Assembly: GCF_040215725.1 (NCBI RefSeq)
Contig: NZ_CP157967.1
Location: forward strand, 1,550,001-1,614,000
Length of the DNA: 64,000 bases
Source of the DNA: Rhizobium sp. ZPR4
Lineage (GTDB): Bacteria; Pseudomonadota; Alphaproteobacteria; Rhizobiales; Rhizobiaceae
Direction of reading: 5' to 3'
Position 1 is the stretch's first letter; every line of letters starts with the position of its first letter. The position numbers and the translations under genes are program-made. Below, piece after piece: positions 44,632 through 54,808 of this stretch. Below the pieces are notes generated by a model that was not told the origin of the DNA, ran no database searches, and was given only the letters and a program-made list of their open reading frames with translations.

Positions 44632-45519
44632 TTACTCTCGCTCGCCAGAAGATCCCTGTGTCATCAACCCAGCGAAATCGAAGAGCTTCGGGTCGAGCAG
44701 ATGCGACGGGTTCACATGCGCCAAAGCACGCAGCATCGTGTCCTTGCGGCCTGGCATGCGGCGCTCGATATCGGCGAGCATGTCCTTCATCGCATTGCGC
44801 TGCAGGCCATCCTGCGAGCCGCAGAGATCACAGGGAATGATTGGAAACTGCATCGCCGTCGCAAACTTGGCGAGATCGTCCTCGGCCGCATAGGCAAGCG
44901 GACGCAGCAGCATCAGGTCGCCCTCGTCATTGAGCAGCTTCGCGGGCATGGAGGCCAGCCGGCCGCCATGGAAGAAGTTCATGAAGAAGGTTTCGAGAAT
45001 ATCCTCGCGATGATGGCCGAGCACCAGCGCATCGCAACCTTCCTCGCGGGCAATGCGATAGAGATTGCCGCGGCGAAGGCGCGAACAGAGCGAGCAATAG
45101 GTCGCACCCTCTGGCACCTTATCCTTCACGATCGAATAGGTGTCGCGATATTCGATGCGATGGGTAACGCCGATCTTCGTCAGATAATCCGGCAGAACAT
45201 GCTTCGGAAAATTCGGCTGGCCCTGGTCGAGATTGCAGGCGATCAATTCCACAGGCAGCAGACCGCGCCATTTCAGATCAAGCAGCAGCGCCAGCAGACC
45301 GTAGGAATCCTTGCCGCCGGAAAGGCCGATCAACCAGCGCTTCTGGCCCTTCAGCATCTGGAAATCGTCCATAGCCTGGCGCACCTGCCGTAACAGACGC
45401 TTGCGCAGCTTGTTGAAGGAGACGGATCGCGGCGCATCGGTAAACATCGGATGCGCGGCAGAGCCGCCATCTTCAGCCTCGATATCGATTTCGTCTTTCA
45501 CCGTGGTCGCGATATTCAT
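44632..45519 (-). CDS. ttcA: tRNA 2-thiocytidine biosynthesis protein TtcA
   Basis: Fe-S dependent enzyme that thiolates C32 of certain tRNAs; 295 residues. The PP-loop is SGGKDSYG near residues 65-72. The Fe-S cysteine pair is in [12 protein letters not shown] near residue 150, with a second Cys in [14 protein letters not shown]. The ATG at 45517-45519 follows AAGGA. It relies on Fe-S supply (suf, grxD) and lies just upstream of the IMPase pair on the same strand, about 70 bases apart. The family usually starts about here, so the start is fairly safe. Confidence 0.96.
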   Translation of the reverse strand: MNIATTVKDEIDIEAEDGGSAAHPMFTDAPRSVSFNKLRKRLLRQVRQAMDDFQMLKGQKRWLIGLSGGKDSYGLLALLLDLKWRGLLPVELIACNLDQGQPNFPKHVLPDYLTKIGVTHRIEYRDTYSIVKDKVPEGATYCSLCSRLRRGNLYRIAREEGCDALVLGHHREDILETFFMNFFHGGRLASMPAKLLNDEGDLMLLRPLAYAAEDDLAKFATAMQFPIIPCDLCGSQDGLQRNAMKDMLADIERRMPGRKDTMLRALAHVNPSHLLDPKLFDFAGLMTQGSSGERE

Positions 45520-45580
45520 TCCGTCATTCCTTGCATCTCGCCACGCTGATAGCAGAAAGCGGGACGAGAAGACATGGGTA

Positions 45581-46510
45581 TCAATCGCCGAATACGGACC
45601 AGCCCGTGCGGGCCGCCAGCATCTCCAGCGCCACGGCACCGAGCTGGGAATTGCCAACCTTGTTCAGGCCCGGCGACCAGGCCGCAATCGAGCCGATGCC
45701 CGGCGCCACAGCCAGAATGCCGCCGCCAACGCCGCTCTTGCCCGGCAGGCCGACGTGATAGGCAAAATCGCCAGACCCATCGTAGTGGCCGCAGGTCAGC
45801 ATCAGCGCATTGATGCGTCGCGCCCGCTTCGGCGAAACGACCGAGTGACCGGTGATCGGATTACTGCCGCGTGCAGCGAGATAGAGCCCCGCCTTGGCAA
45901 GCTGCTGGCAGCTCATCGCAAGCGCGCATTGATGGAAATAGACGCCGAGCACATGCTCGACCGGATGGTGGATATTGCCATAGGCGCGCATGAAATTGGC
46001 GAGCGCGAAATTGCGGTAGCCCGTCTGCGTCTCGGAACGCGCCACCTTGTCATCGATGCTGATCGTCTCGTCGTCGGCCACATAGCGCACGAAGCGCAAA
46101 AGCTCGCCGATCGCCTCGCGCGGCTCGTGCCCCGCCAGCACGACGTCACTGATCGCGATAGCGCCCGCATTGATGAAAGGGTTGCGCGGGATGCCTTCCT
46201 CTCGCTCGAGCTGAACGATGGAATTGAAAGACGTGCCCGATGGTTCGCGCCCCACGCGCTTCCAGAGGCTTTCCCCGACCTTGCCGAGCGCAAGCGTCAG
46301 CATGAAGACCTTTGAGATGCTCTGGATGGAGAAGGGTACGCCGGCATCGCCGATGCTGTAGACATCGCCGTCAACGGTGGCGATCGCCATGCCGAATTGC
46401 TTCGGATCGACCTTCGCCAGCTCCGGAATATAATCGGCAACCTTACCCTCGCCGATGCGCGGCGAAAGCTCCGCATGAATGCCGTCGAGAATAGCCTGCA
46501 AATCCGTCAT
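45581..46510 (-). CDS. glsA: Glutaminase A
   Basis: Hydrolyses glutamine to glutamate and ammonia; 309 residues of the serine-beta-lactamase-like fold. The catalytic S-x-x-K is Ser64-Lys67 (SISK), and [10 protein letters not shown] and the [11 protein letters not shown] motif are conserved. The ATG at 46508-46510 is preceded by GGAGCG. It starts 72 bases past the rpsD stop, separated from rpsD by a strong terminator. Length and motifs are normal for GlsA. Confidence 0.95.
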   Translation of the reverse strand: MTDLQAILDGIHAELSPRIGEGKVADYIPELAKVDPKQFGMAIATVDGDVYSIGDAGVPFSIQSISKVFMLTLALGKVGESLWKRVGREPSGTSFNSIVQLEREEGIPRNPFINAGAIAISDVVLAGHEPREAIGELLRFVRYVADDETISIDDKVARSETQTGYRNFALANFMRAYGNIHHPVEHVLGVYFHQCALAMSCQQLAKAGLYLAARGSNPITGHSVVSPKRARRINALMLTCGHYDGSGDFAYHVGLPGKSGVGGGILAVAPGIGSIAAWSPGLNKVGNSQLGAVALEMLAARTGWSVFGD

Positions 46511-46530
46511 GAGGCGCTCCAAAGACAAAA

Positions 46531-46551
46531 AAGCCGCTCGAACCGAGCGGC
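46531..46551 (-). terminator. Terminator of rpsD
   Basis: GCCGCTCG (46533-46540) pairs with CGAGCGGC (46544-46551) around AAC. On the minus strand a run of T follows (TTTTTT), 31 bases past the rpsD stop. It also separates rpsD from glsA. Confidence 0.85.
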
Positions 46552-46581
46552 TTTTCATTCATCAAGAAAGTTATCCGCTTA

Positions 46582-47199
46582 TTAACGCGAATAGAATTCG
46601 ACGACCAGATGCGGTTCCATGACGACGGCGTAAGGCACGTCGGCAAGAGCCGGGATGCGGGCGAAGGTCGCAACCATCTTGTTGTGGTCGGCTTCGATGT
46701 AGTCCGGAACGTCACGCTCAGCGAGAGAAACGGCTTCCAGAACCGTTACGAGCTGCTTGGACTTTTCGCGAACTTCGATAACGTCGCCAGCCTTGCAGCG
46801 GTACGAACCGACGTTGACGCGAACGCCGTTGACCGTGACGTGGCCATGGTTGACGAACTGACGGGCAGCGAAGACGGTCGGAACGAACTTGGCGCGGTAG
46901 ACGATCGCGTCGAGGCGCGATTCGAGCAGGCCGATCAGGTTTTCCGAGGTGTCGCCCTTGCGACGGTCAGCTTCAGCGAAGATGGCGCGGAACTGCTTCT
47001 CGCGCAGGTCGCCGTAGTAGCCCTTCAGCTTCTGCTTGGCGCGCAGCTGCACGCCGAAGTCGGAGAGCTTGCCCTTGCGGCGCTGGCCGTGCTGGCCCGG
47101 GCCGTATTCGCGACGGTTAACCGGGGACTTCGGACGGCCCCAGATGTTTTCGCCCATACGGCGGTCAATTTTATACTTGGACGATTCGCGCTTGCTCAT
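46582..47199 (-). CDS. rpsD: 30S ribosomal protein S4
   Basis: A 205-residue ribosomal protein that nucleates 30S assembly and binds 16S rRNA. It has [15 protein letters not shown] at the N-terminus and an S4 domain with [24 protein letters not shown]. The ATG at 47197-47199 matches the family start; AAAGGAAA lies upstream. It is a single gene with its own terminator, as is usual in Rhizobiales, where rpsD lies outside the main ribosomal operon. Confidence 0.98.
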   Translation of the reverse strand: MSKRESSKYKIDRRMGENIWGRPKSPVNRREYGPGQHGQRRKGKLSDFGVQLRAKQKLKGYYGDLREKQFRAIFAEADRRKGDTSENLIGLLESRLDAIVYRAKFVPTVFAARQFVNHGHVTVNGVRVNVGSYRCKAGDVIEVREKSKQLVTVLEAVSLAERDVPDYIEADHNKMVATFARIPALADVPYAVVMEPHLVVEFYSR

Positions 47200-47431
47200 C
47201 GCATTTCCTTTCAAACGTTGCCGCGGCCCGTTGCCGAACCGCGAAGGAAACACGCCCTCCTCTGAACTCCGTTTTCGAGCTCTGACAGGCTTCTCACATT
47301 AGCGAACGGAGAAAGCCACGGGACATGTCAAATGAAACACCGGACATTTCTGCCCGGCGTTGGGGCGGTCTCTAAGGGGTCGTCATGAAAATGTCAACAG
47401 CGCCAGACGCTCTTCAGCGACAATACGGCCG

Positions 47432-48949
47432 CTATTCCGCCGCCGCCTGCTCGCCACCATCCAGATCAGGCGCATTAGCATCGCCAGGCGCGGTCTGAGA
47501 ACCCATATCCGGGAAGGCAACGATACGCTTGCCCGAAAAATCCGTGTGAACGACGACGCTGCCCTGCTCCTCGAAATAGCTGAGCAGACGGCGAGCGCGC
47601 CGCGCTGAATGCGTGCCATAAGCGCGGGCGATACGCGCGTCGGACGGGCACGGCTCACCGCTGATGGCGGCCTTCGCCAGCATCAGGAAGACGCCCTGGA
47701 GGTCATCGGTGACGCTGGAGGACAGCGAGAGCGCCGTCGCCCACTGGTCAGTCGCCATGACGTCCTCGTCTGCACCGGAGCGGGCAATCGCCACGCGCCG
47801 ACGGAACTCCGACAGGCTCATCGGCGTACCGGGAACCCGGCGCATACGCAAACGAACGAGAAACTCCTGATAGAGCACCGAATCCGTACGGAATCCGGAA
47901 GCGGGGTCGTCGAGGATTTCGGAGAGCACAGCACCCACCCTCGCCTCGCGATCCTCGCTCGATAGTTCCGACTGGTTGACCTTCGGTTCTGTCGGCGCCG
48001 GGCTTGCGGCTGGCACGGAACGGGAAAGCTCCGCCAGAATATCGGTCGTGGGACGCGGCGCTGGCGCCGTACGGCGCACAATGGCTTTGGAAAACTCCTC
48101 CGGGTCCGGCGTGAAGATCAGATCCTCGACATCCTGCGGCGCATCCGGCAACGGCATCAGCTTCGGGCTGGAGGAACGCGCCGATGTTTCCACCGTGCCG
48201 ATGGTGATCGGCAACGGCCGGCGCGAGAGTGCCGGCCCCAGTGCGACGAAATTGCCGCGCTTCAGGTCACGGAACATTTCCGCCTGCCTGCGATCCATGC
48301 CGAGAAGATCGGCGGCGCGGGCCATGTCGATATCGAGGAAGGTGCGGCCCATCAGGAAATTGGAGGCCTCCGCGGCAACGTTCTTGGCGAGCTTCGCCAG
48401 TCGCTGTGTGGCGATGACGCCGGCAAGACCGCGCTTTCGGCCACGGCACATCAGATTGGTCATGGCGCCCAGCGACATCTTGCGCGCATCTTCCGAAACG
48501 TCGCCGCCGACCGAAGGCGCAAACATCTGCGCCTCGTCGACAACGACAAGCACCGGATACCAGAATTCACGATCGGCATCGAACATACCATTGAGGAAGG
48601 CGGCGGCAGCGCGCATCTGCTGCTCGATGTCGAGCCCCTCCAGCGTCAGCACGCAGGAAACCCGATGCTGACGGATGCGGTTGGCAATGCCGGCAAGCTC
48701 GGCTTCCGTGCGCTCGCCATCGACGACGACATGACCGAATTTGTCGGCCAGCGTAACGAAATCGCCTTCGGGATCGATGATAACCTGCTGCACCCATTGC
48801 GCCGACTGTTCGAGCAGACGTCGCAGGAGATGCGATTTTCCGGAACCGGAATTGCCCTGCACCAGGAGACGCGTCGCCAGCAGCTCCTCGATATCGAGCT
48901 GGGCGCTGGTCCCGCCGGACGCCGTTCCCATGTCGATGCCGACCTGCAA
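47432..48949 (-). CDS. HerA/VirB4-type ATP-binding protein (DUF87 helicase-like)
   Basis: About 505 residues from the TTG at 48947-48949, which has GGGGAAG upstream. Walker A is GNSGSGKS (residues 32-39) and Walker B is VLVVVDEAQMF near 140-150. GAMTNLMCRGRKRGLAGVIATQRLAKLAKNV carries the HerA-like sensor and Arg segments. A Pro/Ala-rich linker and a C-terminal winged-helix-like end (ARAYGTHSARRARRLLSYFEEQG) follow. HerA relatives pump DNA with a NurA nuclease, but no nurA is nearby, so DNA translocation is only inferred. The upstream in-frame extension to 49114 is unlikely. Confidence 0.9.
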   Translation of the reverse strand: MQVGIDMGTASGGTSAQLDIEELLATRLLVQGNSGSGKSHLLRRLLEQSAQWVQQVIIDPEGDFVTLADKFGHVVVDGERTEAELAGIANRIRQHRVSCVLTLEGLDIEQQMRAAAAFLNGMFDADREFWYPVLVVVDEAQMFAPSVGGDVSEDARKMSLGAMTNLMCRGRKRGLAGVIATQRLAKLAKNVAAEASNFLMGRTFLDIDMARAADLLGMDRRQAEMFRDLKRGNFVALGPALSRRPLPITIGTVETSARSSSPKLMPLPDAPQDVEDLIFTPDPEEFSKAIVRRTAPAPRPTTDILAELSRSVPAASPAPTEPKVNQSELSSEDREARVGAVLSEILDDPASGFRTDSVLYQEFLVRLRMRRVPGTPMSLSEFRRRVAIARSGADEDVMATDQWATALSLSSSVTDDLQGVFLMLAKAAISGEPCPSDARIARAYGTHSARRARRLLSYFEEQGSVVVHTDFSGKRIVAFPDMGSQTAPGDANAPDLDGGEQAAAE

Positions 48950-49079
48950 TGCACTTCCCCTATGAGCGAGAATCAAACGTGGATACGCCCCATCTTTCTG
49001 AAAGGACGCGCCTCCGTCTAGCAAAGATTTCCAAGCTTCGCGCCCGTGGATTGAAAAAACCCACAGGCGATTGCAGATG

Positions 49080-50225
49080 TCAGCGGAAGCGCAGGTTTGC
49101 GCGCGAAAGCTCACTGACCGAGGTGCAGCCCATCAGCTTCATGTCGCGCTCGACTTCGGTGCGCAGATGCCTGAGCGCCCGCTCCACGCCCGCCTGACCG
49201 GCAGCGGCCAGCGGATAGAGATAAAAGCGGCCGAGACCGACCGCCTTGGCGCCGAGCGACAGGGCCTTCAACACATGTGTGCCGCGCTGGACGCCCCCAT
49301 CCATCATCACGTCGATGCGATGACCGACGGCGTCGACGATCTCCGCCAATTGATCGAACGCAGAGCGCGAGCCGTCCAGCTGCCGGCCGCCGTGGTTCGA
49401 CAGCACGATGCCGGTGCATCCGATATCGACGGCACGCTTGGCGTCTTCGACCGACATGATGCCCTTCAGGCAGAACTGCCCGTTCCAATGCTTCACCATT
49501 TCGGCGACGTCGTTCCAGTTCATCGACGGGTCGAGCATCTCGGTGAAATACTTGCCGATCGACATCGCGCCACCGCTCATGTCCACATGCTCGTCGAGCT
49601 GCGGCAGGCGGAACTTCTCATGCGTCACGTAATTCAGCGCCCAGGCCGGCTTGATGGCAAATTGGGTAAGGCCCGCCAGATTGAGCTTGAAGGGGATGGA
49701 AAATCCGGTGCGTAGATCGCGCTCGCGATTGCCGCCGGTGATGCTGTCAACCGTCAGCATCATGACGTTGACGCCGGCTTCTTTCGCACGCTCCATCATC
49801 GCTCGGTTCAGGCCGCGATCCCTGTGGAAATAAAACTGGTAAACTTGCGGCCCCGCGTGCTTCTTGCGGATTTCCTCGATACTGACGGTGCCGAGCGAGG
49901 AGACGCCGAACATCGTGCCGAGCGAAGAGGCCGCGGCGGCAACCGCATTCTCGCCCTGATGATGGAACAGCCGCTGCAAGGCCGTCGGCGAGCAATAGAA
50001 CGGCGTCGCGAGCTTTTGTCCCATGACGGTGACAGACATGTCGATCTCGCTGACCCCACGCAGAACATTGGGAACGAGATCGCAGCTTTTGAAGCTCGAT
50101 GTGTTTCGCCGCAGCGTCACCTCGTCGTCGGCCGCGCCGTCGATATAGTTGAAGATCGGGCCGGGAAGACGCTTTTTCGCGAGAAGGCGAAAATCATGGA
50201 AGTTGTGGCACTCACGCAAACGCAT
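49080..50225 (-). CDS. FMN-dependent alpha-hydroxy acid oxidase/dehydrogenase (LldD-like)
   Basis: A 381-residue FMN TIM-barrel enzyme that oxidises L-lactate or another 2-hydroxy acid to the oxo acid. LPGPIFNYIDGAADDEVTLRRN is the N-terminal mark, YQFYFHRDRG lies in the middle, and the active-site motif is SNHGGRQLDGS with the catalytic His and Arg. The ATG at 50223-50225 has GAGG six bases upstream; an ATG at 50240 is also possible. L-lactate dehydrogenase (lldD) is the likeliest, but glycolate and mandelate enzymes share the motifs. Confidence 0.92.
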   Translation of the reverse strand: MRLRECHNFHDFRLLAKKRLPGPIFNYIDGAADDEVTLRRNTSSFKSCDLVPNVLRGVSEIDMSVTVMGQKLATPFYCSPTALQRLFHHQGENAVAAAASSLGTMFGVSSLGTVSIEEIRKKHAGPQVYQFYFHRDRGLNRAMMERAKEAGVNVMMLTVDSITGGNRERDLRTGFSIPFKLNLAGLTQFAIKPAWALNYVTHEKFRLPQLDEHVDMSGGAMSIGKYFTEMLDPSMNWNDVAEMVKHWNGQFCLKGIMSVEDAKRAVDIGCTGIVLSNHGGRQLDGSRSAFDQLAEIVDAVGHRIDVMMDGGVQRGTHVLKALSLGAKAVGLGRFYLYPLAAAGQAGVERALRHLRTEVERDMKLMGCTSVSELSRANLRFR

Positions 50226-50323
50226 GGCTGACCTCGGCATTCTCAAAAGACATCAACTATCGAACTCCCAATAAGCAGCCATCCAGCCCGGCTATCCAAT
50301 TCGGCCATGCAACTCGGCTTGAG

Positions 50324-50788
50324 TTAAAGCCGGTGCAAGCGTGCTTCCCATTTGTAAAGCACATCCGGCTCCTTCTCCTCATTGCCTGCCCCGTCCGACT
50401 CGTCAACCACGAAGAAGCCGTGCTTTTCGTAAAAGCGGCGCGCCGGCTCATTTCTCTGAAATGACCAGAGTGAGAGCACCGGATAGGTCGATTTGGCAAT
50501 ATCGAGCAGGCGGCTGCCGATACCGCGCTTCTGCGCCTCGGGCAGGACGTAAAGCTGGTCGATCCAATCCTCAAGAAAGGCGATGACACCGACGAGACGC
50601 CCGCCCTCTTCCGCACCCCAGATCTGGCAATCCTTGAAAACGACAGCGGTCCAGAAACCAACGTCTTCTTCCGGAGTGTGGATCCCGGCCAGCGTCGGCA
50701 ACCTCTCATTGAACGAGGCGCGGTGAACGGCCGCAGCCGCCGGCATGTCCGCGAGATCGAGTTTACGCAACGAAATCTTGTCAGTCAT
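50324..50788 (-). CDS. GNAT family N-acetyltransferase
   Basis: A 154-residue GNAT enzyme. IDQLYVLPEAQKRGIGSRLLDIAKS (residues 92-116) contains the acetyl-CoA loop Q-K-R-G-I-G, and WSFQRNEPARRFYEKHGFFVVDE is the C-terminal signature. It starts three bases after the murI stop, so it is cotranscribed with murI and the methyltransferase. The acceptor is unknown. Confidence 0.9.
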   Translation of the reverse strand: MTDKISLRKLDLADMPAAAAVHRASFNERLPTLAGIHTPEEDVGFWTAVVFKDCQIWGAEEGGRLVGVIAFLEDWIDQLYVLPEAQKRGIGSRLLDIAKSTYPVLSLWSFQRNEPARRFYEKHGFFVVDESDGAGNEEKEPDVLYKWEARLHRL

Positions 50789-50791
50789 TCA

Positions 50792-51592
50792 TCAAGCCCT
50801 GAGCCCAAAACCCTGCATTAGCCGCCGGGTGGGGAAATCCGGCGCACCGGAGGTAAAAACAGCGAAGTCGAAATCGTCGGGATGGACAGCATCGGCCACC
50901 TGCGGCACCAGGCTACGGGCACGCCGTGCAATCGCTTCGGCCGGATCGAGCCAATCGACCGGCCAGGGCGCCAGCCTGCGGAAGATATTGGCCATGAAGG
51001 GATAATGCGTGCAGGCCAGTACGACGATATCGGTCTTGCGGCCATCCATCTCGACAAAGCACTGGTCGATCTCCGTCATGACAGCCTCGTCCGCTACGGC
51101 GTCACCGCGAATATAGGCCTCAGCGAGACGCGCAAGGTTCTGCGATCCGACAAGCCGGACATGGCATTGCGTGGCGAAGGACTGGATCAGATCGCGCGTA
51201 TAGGCGCGCTTGACCGTGCCCGGCGTTGCCAGCACCGAAACAAGGCCTGAGCGCGTCCGCTCTGCCGCCGGCTTGATTGCCGGCACCGTGCCGACGAATG
51301 TCACCTGGGGGAAAGCAGCGCGCAGAGCGGCGCCGGCCAGCGTGAAAGCCGTGTTGCACGCGATGACGCAGACTTCCGGATCGTATTGCGCAAGCAGCTT
51401 CGCGAAGAGATCGACGATGCGCTCCTTCAGCGCCGCCTCTTCCCAACTGCCATAGGGAAAACCGGCATCGTCGGCGATATAGATGAAACCGCGCTCCGGC
51501 ATCAGCACGCGCGCTTCGCGCAGTACGGTCAAACCGCCGATCCCTGAATCGAAAACAAGGACCGGTTTCAGCTCATTAGCCGTTGCTGTCAT
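50792..51592 (-). CDS. murI: Glutamate racemase
   Basis: Makes D-glutamate for peptidoglycan; 266 residues. [14 protein letters not shown] opens the protein. The two catalytic cysteines are Cys79 in VIACNTA and the later one in VLACTHYPF (near residue 194). [11 protein letters not shown] is conserved. The gene starts inside the end of the RNA methyltransferase gene (17-base overlap) and is followed by the GNAT gene at three bases, so the three form an operon. Confidence 0.97.
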   Translation of the reverse strand: MTATANELKPVLVFDSGIGGLTVLREARVLMPERGFIYIADDAGFPYGSWEEAALKERIVDLFAKLLAQYDPEVCVIACNTAFTLAGAALRAAFPQVTFVGTVPAIKPAAERTRSGLVSVLATPGTVKRAYTRDLIQSFATQCHVRLVGSQNLARLAEAYIRGDAVADEAVMTEIDQCFVEMDGRKTDIVVLACTHYPFMANIFRRLAPWPVDWLDPAEAIARRARSLVPQVADAVHPDDFDFAVFTSGAPDFPTRRLMQGFGLRA

Positions 51593-52415
51593 CGCTTGTG
51601 GTTTCCTTGGGTGCTTTAGCGGACCTGGGATGCGAACCGCTGCCGCGCGGGGATTTCCGCGTGAAACGGTCGAGAGACGAGATCACTCCGCGCAAGACGC
51701 TGATTTCCTGCTCGGTGAATGCCCGGCGCGAGAGGACGGCCCGGAGATTGTCGACCATTTTCGGCTTTTTCCCGGCAGGATGGAAATAATTGCGCGCATC
51801 CAGCGCCTCTTCGAGCTGATCGAACAGGCCGAAAAGCTGATCCTTCGTCGATGGCCGCTGTTCAAGCGCCTGGAAAGGCACATCGCCCAGATCCTCCATG
51901 CCCGATTTCATCCACTCATAGGACATCAACAGCACGGCCTGGGCGATGTTCAGCGAGGCGAAAGCAGGATTGACGGGAAAGGTGACGATCTCGTCGGCCA
52001 GCGCGACTTCCTCATTCGTCAGACCCCAGCGCTCGCGCCCGAAGAGAATGCCGGTGCCCTCACCTGCCTTGAACTTTGCGCGAAGGGTCTCCGCCGCAAC
52101 GACAGGCGAACGCACCGGCTTATAGCCATCCCGCTCGCGCGCGGTCGTCGCATAGACGAAATTGAGATCAGCGATCGCCTGTTCCAGCGTTTCATAGACC
52201 TTCGTCGCCTCGATGATGTGATCCGCCTTCGAGGCCGTCGCTTGCGCCCTTTCGTTCGGCCAGCCGTCGCGCGGATTGACCAGACGCAATTCGACAAGAC
52301 CGAAATTCGCCATGGCGCGCGCGACCATGCCGATATTCTCGCCCATCTGCGGTTCGACCAGAATAATAGCCGGTCCTTCGGCCAGAAGTGGACGTTCGCT
52401 GTTCGTGCCTGCCAT
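51576..52415 (-). CDS. SpoU/TrmH-family RNA 2'-O-methyltransferase (TrmJ-like)
   Basis: A 279-residue SAM-dependent methyltransferase with the SPOUT knot: [22 protein letters not shown] (residues 18-39), [18 protein letters not shown] and [20 protein letters not shown]. This pattern matches TrmJ, which methylates the 2'-O of nucleotide 32 in tRNA. The C-terminal 100 residues are charged and end in a Ser/Lys-rich tail. It shares an operon with murI. rRNA methyltransferases of the family cannot be ruled out. Confidence 0.93.
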   Translation of the reverse strand: MAGTNSERPLLAEGPAIILVEPQMGENIGMVARAMANFGLVELRLVNPRDGWPNERAQATASKADHIIEATKVYETLEQAIADLNFVYATTARERDGYKPVRSPVVAAETLRAKFKAGEGTGILFGRERWGLTNEEVALADEIVTFPVNPAFASLNIAQAVLLMSYEWMKSGMEDLGDVPFQALEQRPSTKDQLFGLFDQLEEALDARNYFHPAGKKPKMVDNLRAVLSRRAFTEQEISVLRGVISSLDRFTRKSPRGSGSHPRSAKAPKETTSDDSNG

Positions 52416-52456
52416 GATGCTTAAATCTCCGCGCGCGAGCCCGATCGCGCCAATTC

Positions 52457-52568
52457 GAGCACGATGCCGAAAAGTGTCAGCCGTTTTCGGACGACTTCAT
52501 GCTCCATTTCCCTGTTTCCGGAGCCGGATGATTTCAGGACAAACAGACCTGAAATCATCCGGCTCCGG
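52457..52568. repeat. Tandem palindromic element, second arm pair 21 bases and perfect
   Basis: First hairpin: GAGCA (52457-52461) with TGCTC (52500-52504), and CCGAAAA (52467-52473) with TTTTCGG (52484-52490). Second hairpin: a 21-base arm at 52518-52538 (starting CCGGAGCCGG, ending TTTCAGG) pairs perfectly with 52548-52568 around a nine-base loop. The first part resembles a motif widespread in Rhizobiales intergenic DNA. It lies upstream of the methyltransferase gene. Confidence 0.8.
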
Positions 52569-52640
52569 GGTGGCAATAGCGAGACACCGGCCGATCGGCA
52601 AGGTTTTTGCGCACGAACTGTGGAACGAGCCGGGTCGGAT

Positions 52641-53243
52641 TTATTGCGGACTGGCCGGCTTCTGCTGATCCGACGGCTGCTGCGTCTGGTCTGCCGGTTG
52701 CTGCTGCTGTTTGACGAGATCCTGCATGACGTTCTTGAGCGAGCTCGGATTACCGTTGTCATCGTTCGTGATGATATCGTCGACGACGGGCTTTCCGCCT
52801 TCTTCAATGACTTCGAAACGCACCGTCGTCGTCTTCTGATAGTCTGCATCCGAGCCCATGCAGGTGGATTTCTTGAAGGTCGCCAGCACCTCGGTCACAT
52901 TGTTCTTCGGCGGCTGTGCGGCAATCTTCACCTCCTCCAGCGGACACGCATCCTGCGCATTGACGATGACGTCATAGTCGAAAGGCGAGATACCGTCCTC
53001 GTCGGCAGCAGGAAACTGCGCGGCCGCCTGATATTTCGCCCCGAAATCCTTGCTGTAGATATCCTTCAGCTTGCTCTCGTCGAAGATATCCTGCCAGTCG
53101 CTGTCGCCGCCCGCCCAGTTCGAGACGGTTGCATCCATGATGGCCTTGACCGGCGTCGTCGCGTCGGCTGCGAACGCCATATGCGCGCCAAGCGAAAACT
53201 GAAAAAGCGTAAGGGCAAAAGCGGAGGCAGCAAATTTATGCAT
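52641..53243 (-). CDS. Secreted hypothetical protein with Gln/Pro tail
   Basis: A 200-residue exported protein. A signal peptide (FAASAFALTLFQFSLGAHMAFA, residues 3-24) is cut near AFA-ADA. The mature part carries two cysteines (QDACPLEE, KSTCMGSD) likely to form a periplasmic disulfide, then RFEVIEEGGKPVVDDI. The tail is Gln/Pro-rich (KQQQQPADQTQQPSDQQ). The ATG at 53241-53243 fits the signal. I see similarity in style to DUF3828-like exported proteins but cannot assign it. It has no obvious partner. Confidence 0.8.
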   Translation of the reverse strand: MHKFAASAFALTLFQFSLGAHMAFAADATTPVKAIMDATVSNWAGGDSDWQDIFDESKLKDIYSKDFGAKYQAAAQFPAADEDGISPFDYDVIVNAQDACPLEEVKIAAQPPKNNVTEVLATFKKSTCMGSDADYQKTTTVRFEVIEEGGKPVVDDIITNDDNGNPSSLKNVMQDLVKQQQQPADQTQQPSDQQKPASPQ

Positions 53244-53474
53244 GACGTGATTCCATGACACGGGGGGCAACAGGCAAAACCTGCGCGACATTAGACCCAT
53301 GGACCGCTTTGGCAATGGCCCGATCGCAAAAAGCAGGTGATGTCACGAATGATCAAAAACGCGACGCCGGAGGCTCTATCGGCTTTGCGTTCCGCACTTG
53401 CGGTGCTATAGCCCACGGGACTTTACATTACCCACAGGACCATCCGGTCCCATTAGCTTAAACGAGGCAGAAGT

Positions 53475-54689
53475 ATGAAGAAGATCAAGGTCGCAAATCC
53501 CGTTGCCGATCTCGATGGCGATGAAATGACTCGCATCATCTGGCAGTTTATCAAAGACAAACTGATCTACCCCTACCTCGACATCGATATCGACTACTAC
53601 GACCTCTCGGTCGAAAACCGCGACGCAACAAACGACCAGGTGACCGTCGACGCCGCCAACGCCATCAAGAAGCATGGCGTCGGCATCAAGTGCGCGACGA
53701 TCACGCCGGATGAAGATCGCGTCAAGGAATTCAACCTGAAGCAGATGTGGAAGAGCCCGAACGGCACGATCCGCAACATCCTCGGCGGCGTCATCTTCCG
53801 CGAGCCGATCATCTGCAAGAACGTTCCGCGCCTGGTTCCCGGCTGGACCAAGCCGATCGTCGTCGGCCGTCATGCCTTCGGCGACCAATATCGCGCCACC
53901 GACTTCAAGTTCCCAGGCAAGGGCAAGCTGACCATCAAGTTCGTTGGCGAAGACGGCACGGTCATTGAAAAAGACGTCTTCGACGCTCCGGGCGCCGGCG
54001 TTGCCATGGCCATGTACAACCTCGACGAGTCGATCCGCGAATTCGCCCGCGCTTCGATGATGTACGGCCTGATGCGCAAGTGGCCGGTCTACCTCTCCAC
54101 AAAGAACACCATCCTCAAGGCCTATGACGGTCGCTTCAAGGACATCTTCGAAGAAGTCTACCAGAACGAGTTCAAGGCTCAGTTCGACGAAGCCGGCATC
54201 ACCTACGAGCACCGCCTGATCGACGACATGGTCGCCTCCGCCCTCAAATGGTCCGGCGGCTATGTCTGGGCCTGCAAGAACTACGACGGCGACGTCCAGT
54301 CCGACACGGTTGCGCAGGGCTTCGGCTCGCTCGGCCTGATGACCTCGGTTCTGCTCACGCCGGACGGCAAGACGGTCGAAGCCGAAGCCGCACACGGCAC
54401 GGTGACCCGCCATTACCGCCAGCACCAGAAGGGTCAGGAAACCTCGACGAACTCGATCGCCTCAATCTTCGCCTGGACCCGTGGCCTTGCCCATCGCGCC
54501 AAGCTCGACGACAATGCCGAACTCGCAAAGTTCGCTTCCACGCTCGAAAAGGTCTGCGTCGATACCGTCGAAGCCGGCTACATGACCAAGGATCTGGCAC
54601 TGCTGATCGGCCCCGATCAGCCGTGGCTCTCGACCACCGCTTTCCTTGACAAGATCGACGAAAATCTCAAGAAGGCCATGGCTGCCTAA
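53475..54689 (+). CDS. icd: NADP-dependent isocitrate dehydrogenase
   Basis: Oxidises isocitrate to 2-oxoglutarate in the TCA cycle, making NADPH; 404 residues, the eukaryote-like homodimer type common in alphaproteobacteria. It has [23 protein letters not shown], the substrate loop SPNGTIRN and the metal Asp in [27 protein letters not shown] LKAYDGRF and the NADP-binding [12 protein letters not shown] follow. AGGCAGAAGT stands before the ATG. A strong terminator follows at 54714. Confidence 0.98.
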   Translation: MKKIKVANPVADLDGDEMTRIIWQFIKDKLIYPYLDIDIDYYDLSVENRDATNDQVTVDAANAIKKHGVGIKCATITPDEDRVKEFNLKQMWKSPNGTIRNILGGVIFREPIICKNVPRLVPGWTKPIVVGRHAFGDQYRATDFKFPGKGKLTIKFVGEDGTVIEKDVFDAPGAGVAMAMYNLDESIREFARASMMYGLMRKWPVYLSTKNTILKAYDGRFKDIFEEVYQNEFKAQFDEAGITYEHRLIDDMVASALKWSGGYVWACKNYDGDVQSDTVAQGFGSLGLMTSVLLTPDGKTVEAEAAHGTVTRHYRQHQKGQETSTNSIASIFAWTRGLAHRAKLDDNAELAKFASTLEKVCVDTVEAGYMTKDLALLIGPDQPWLSTTAFLDKIDENLKKAMAA

Positions 54690-54713
54690 GCCTTGCTGCC
54701 ATCTAGACATGCG

Positions 54714-54745
54714 AAAACCCGGCCTCAGCGCCGGGTTTTCTTTTG
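54714..54745 (+). terminator. Rho-independent terminator of icd
   Basis: AAAACCCGGC (54714-54723) pairs with GCCGGGTTTT (54730-54739) around a six-base loop, then CTTTTG. It lies 24 bases after the icd stop. Confidence 0.88.
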
Positions 54746-54808
54746 CCCCGAATCTTGCCGCCGAGGCTAACCAGTGGCAAAAATGCGCGCAACAAAAGGG
54801 AGAGGCAG

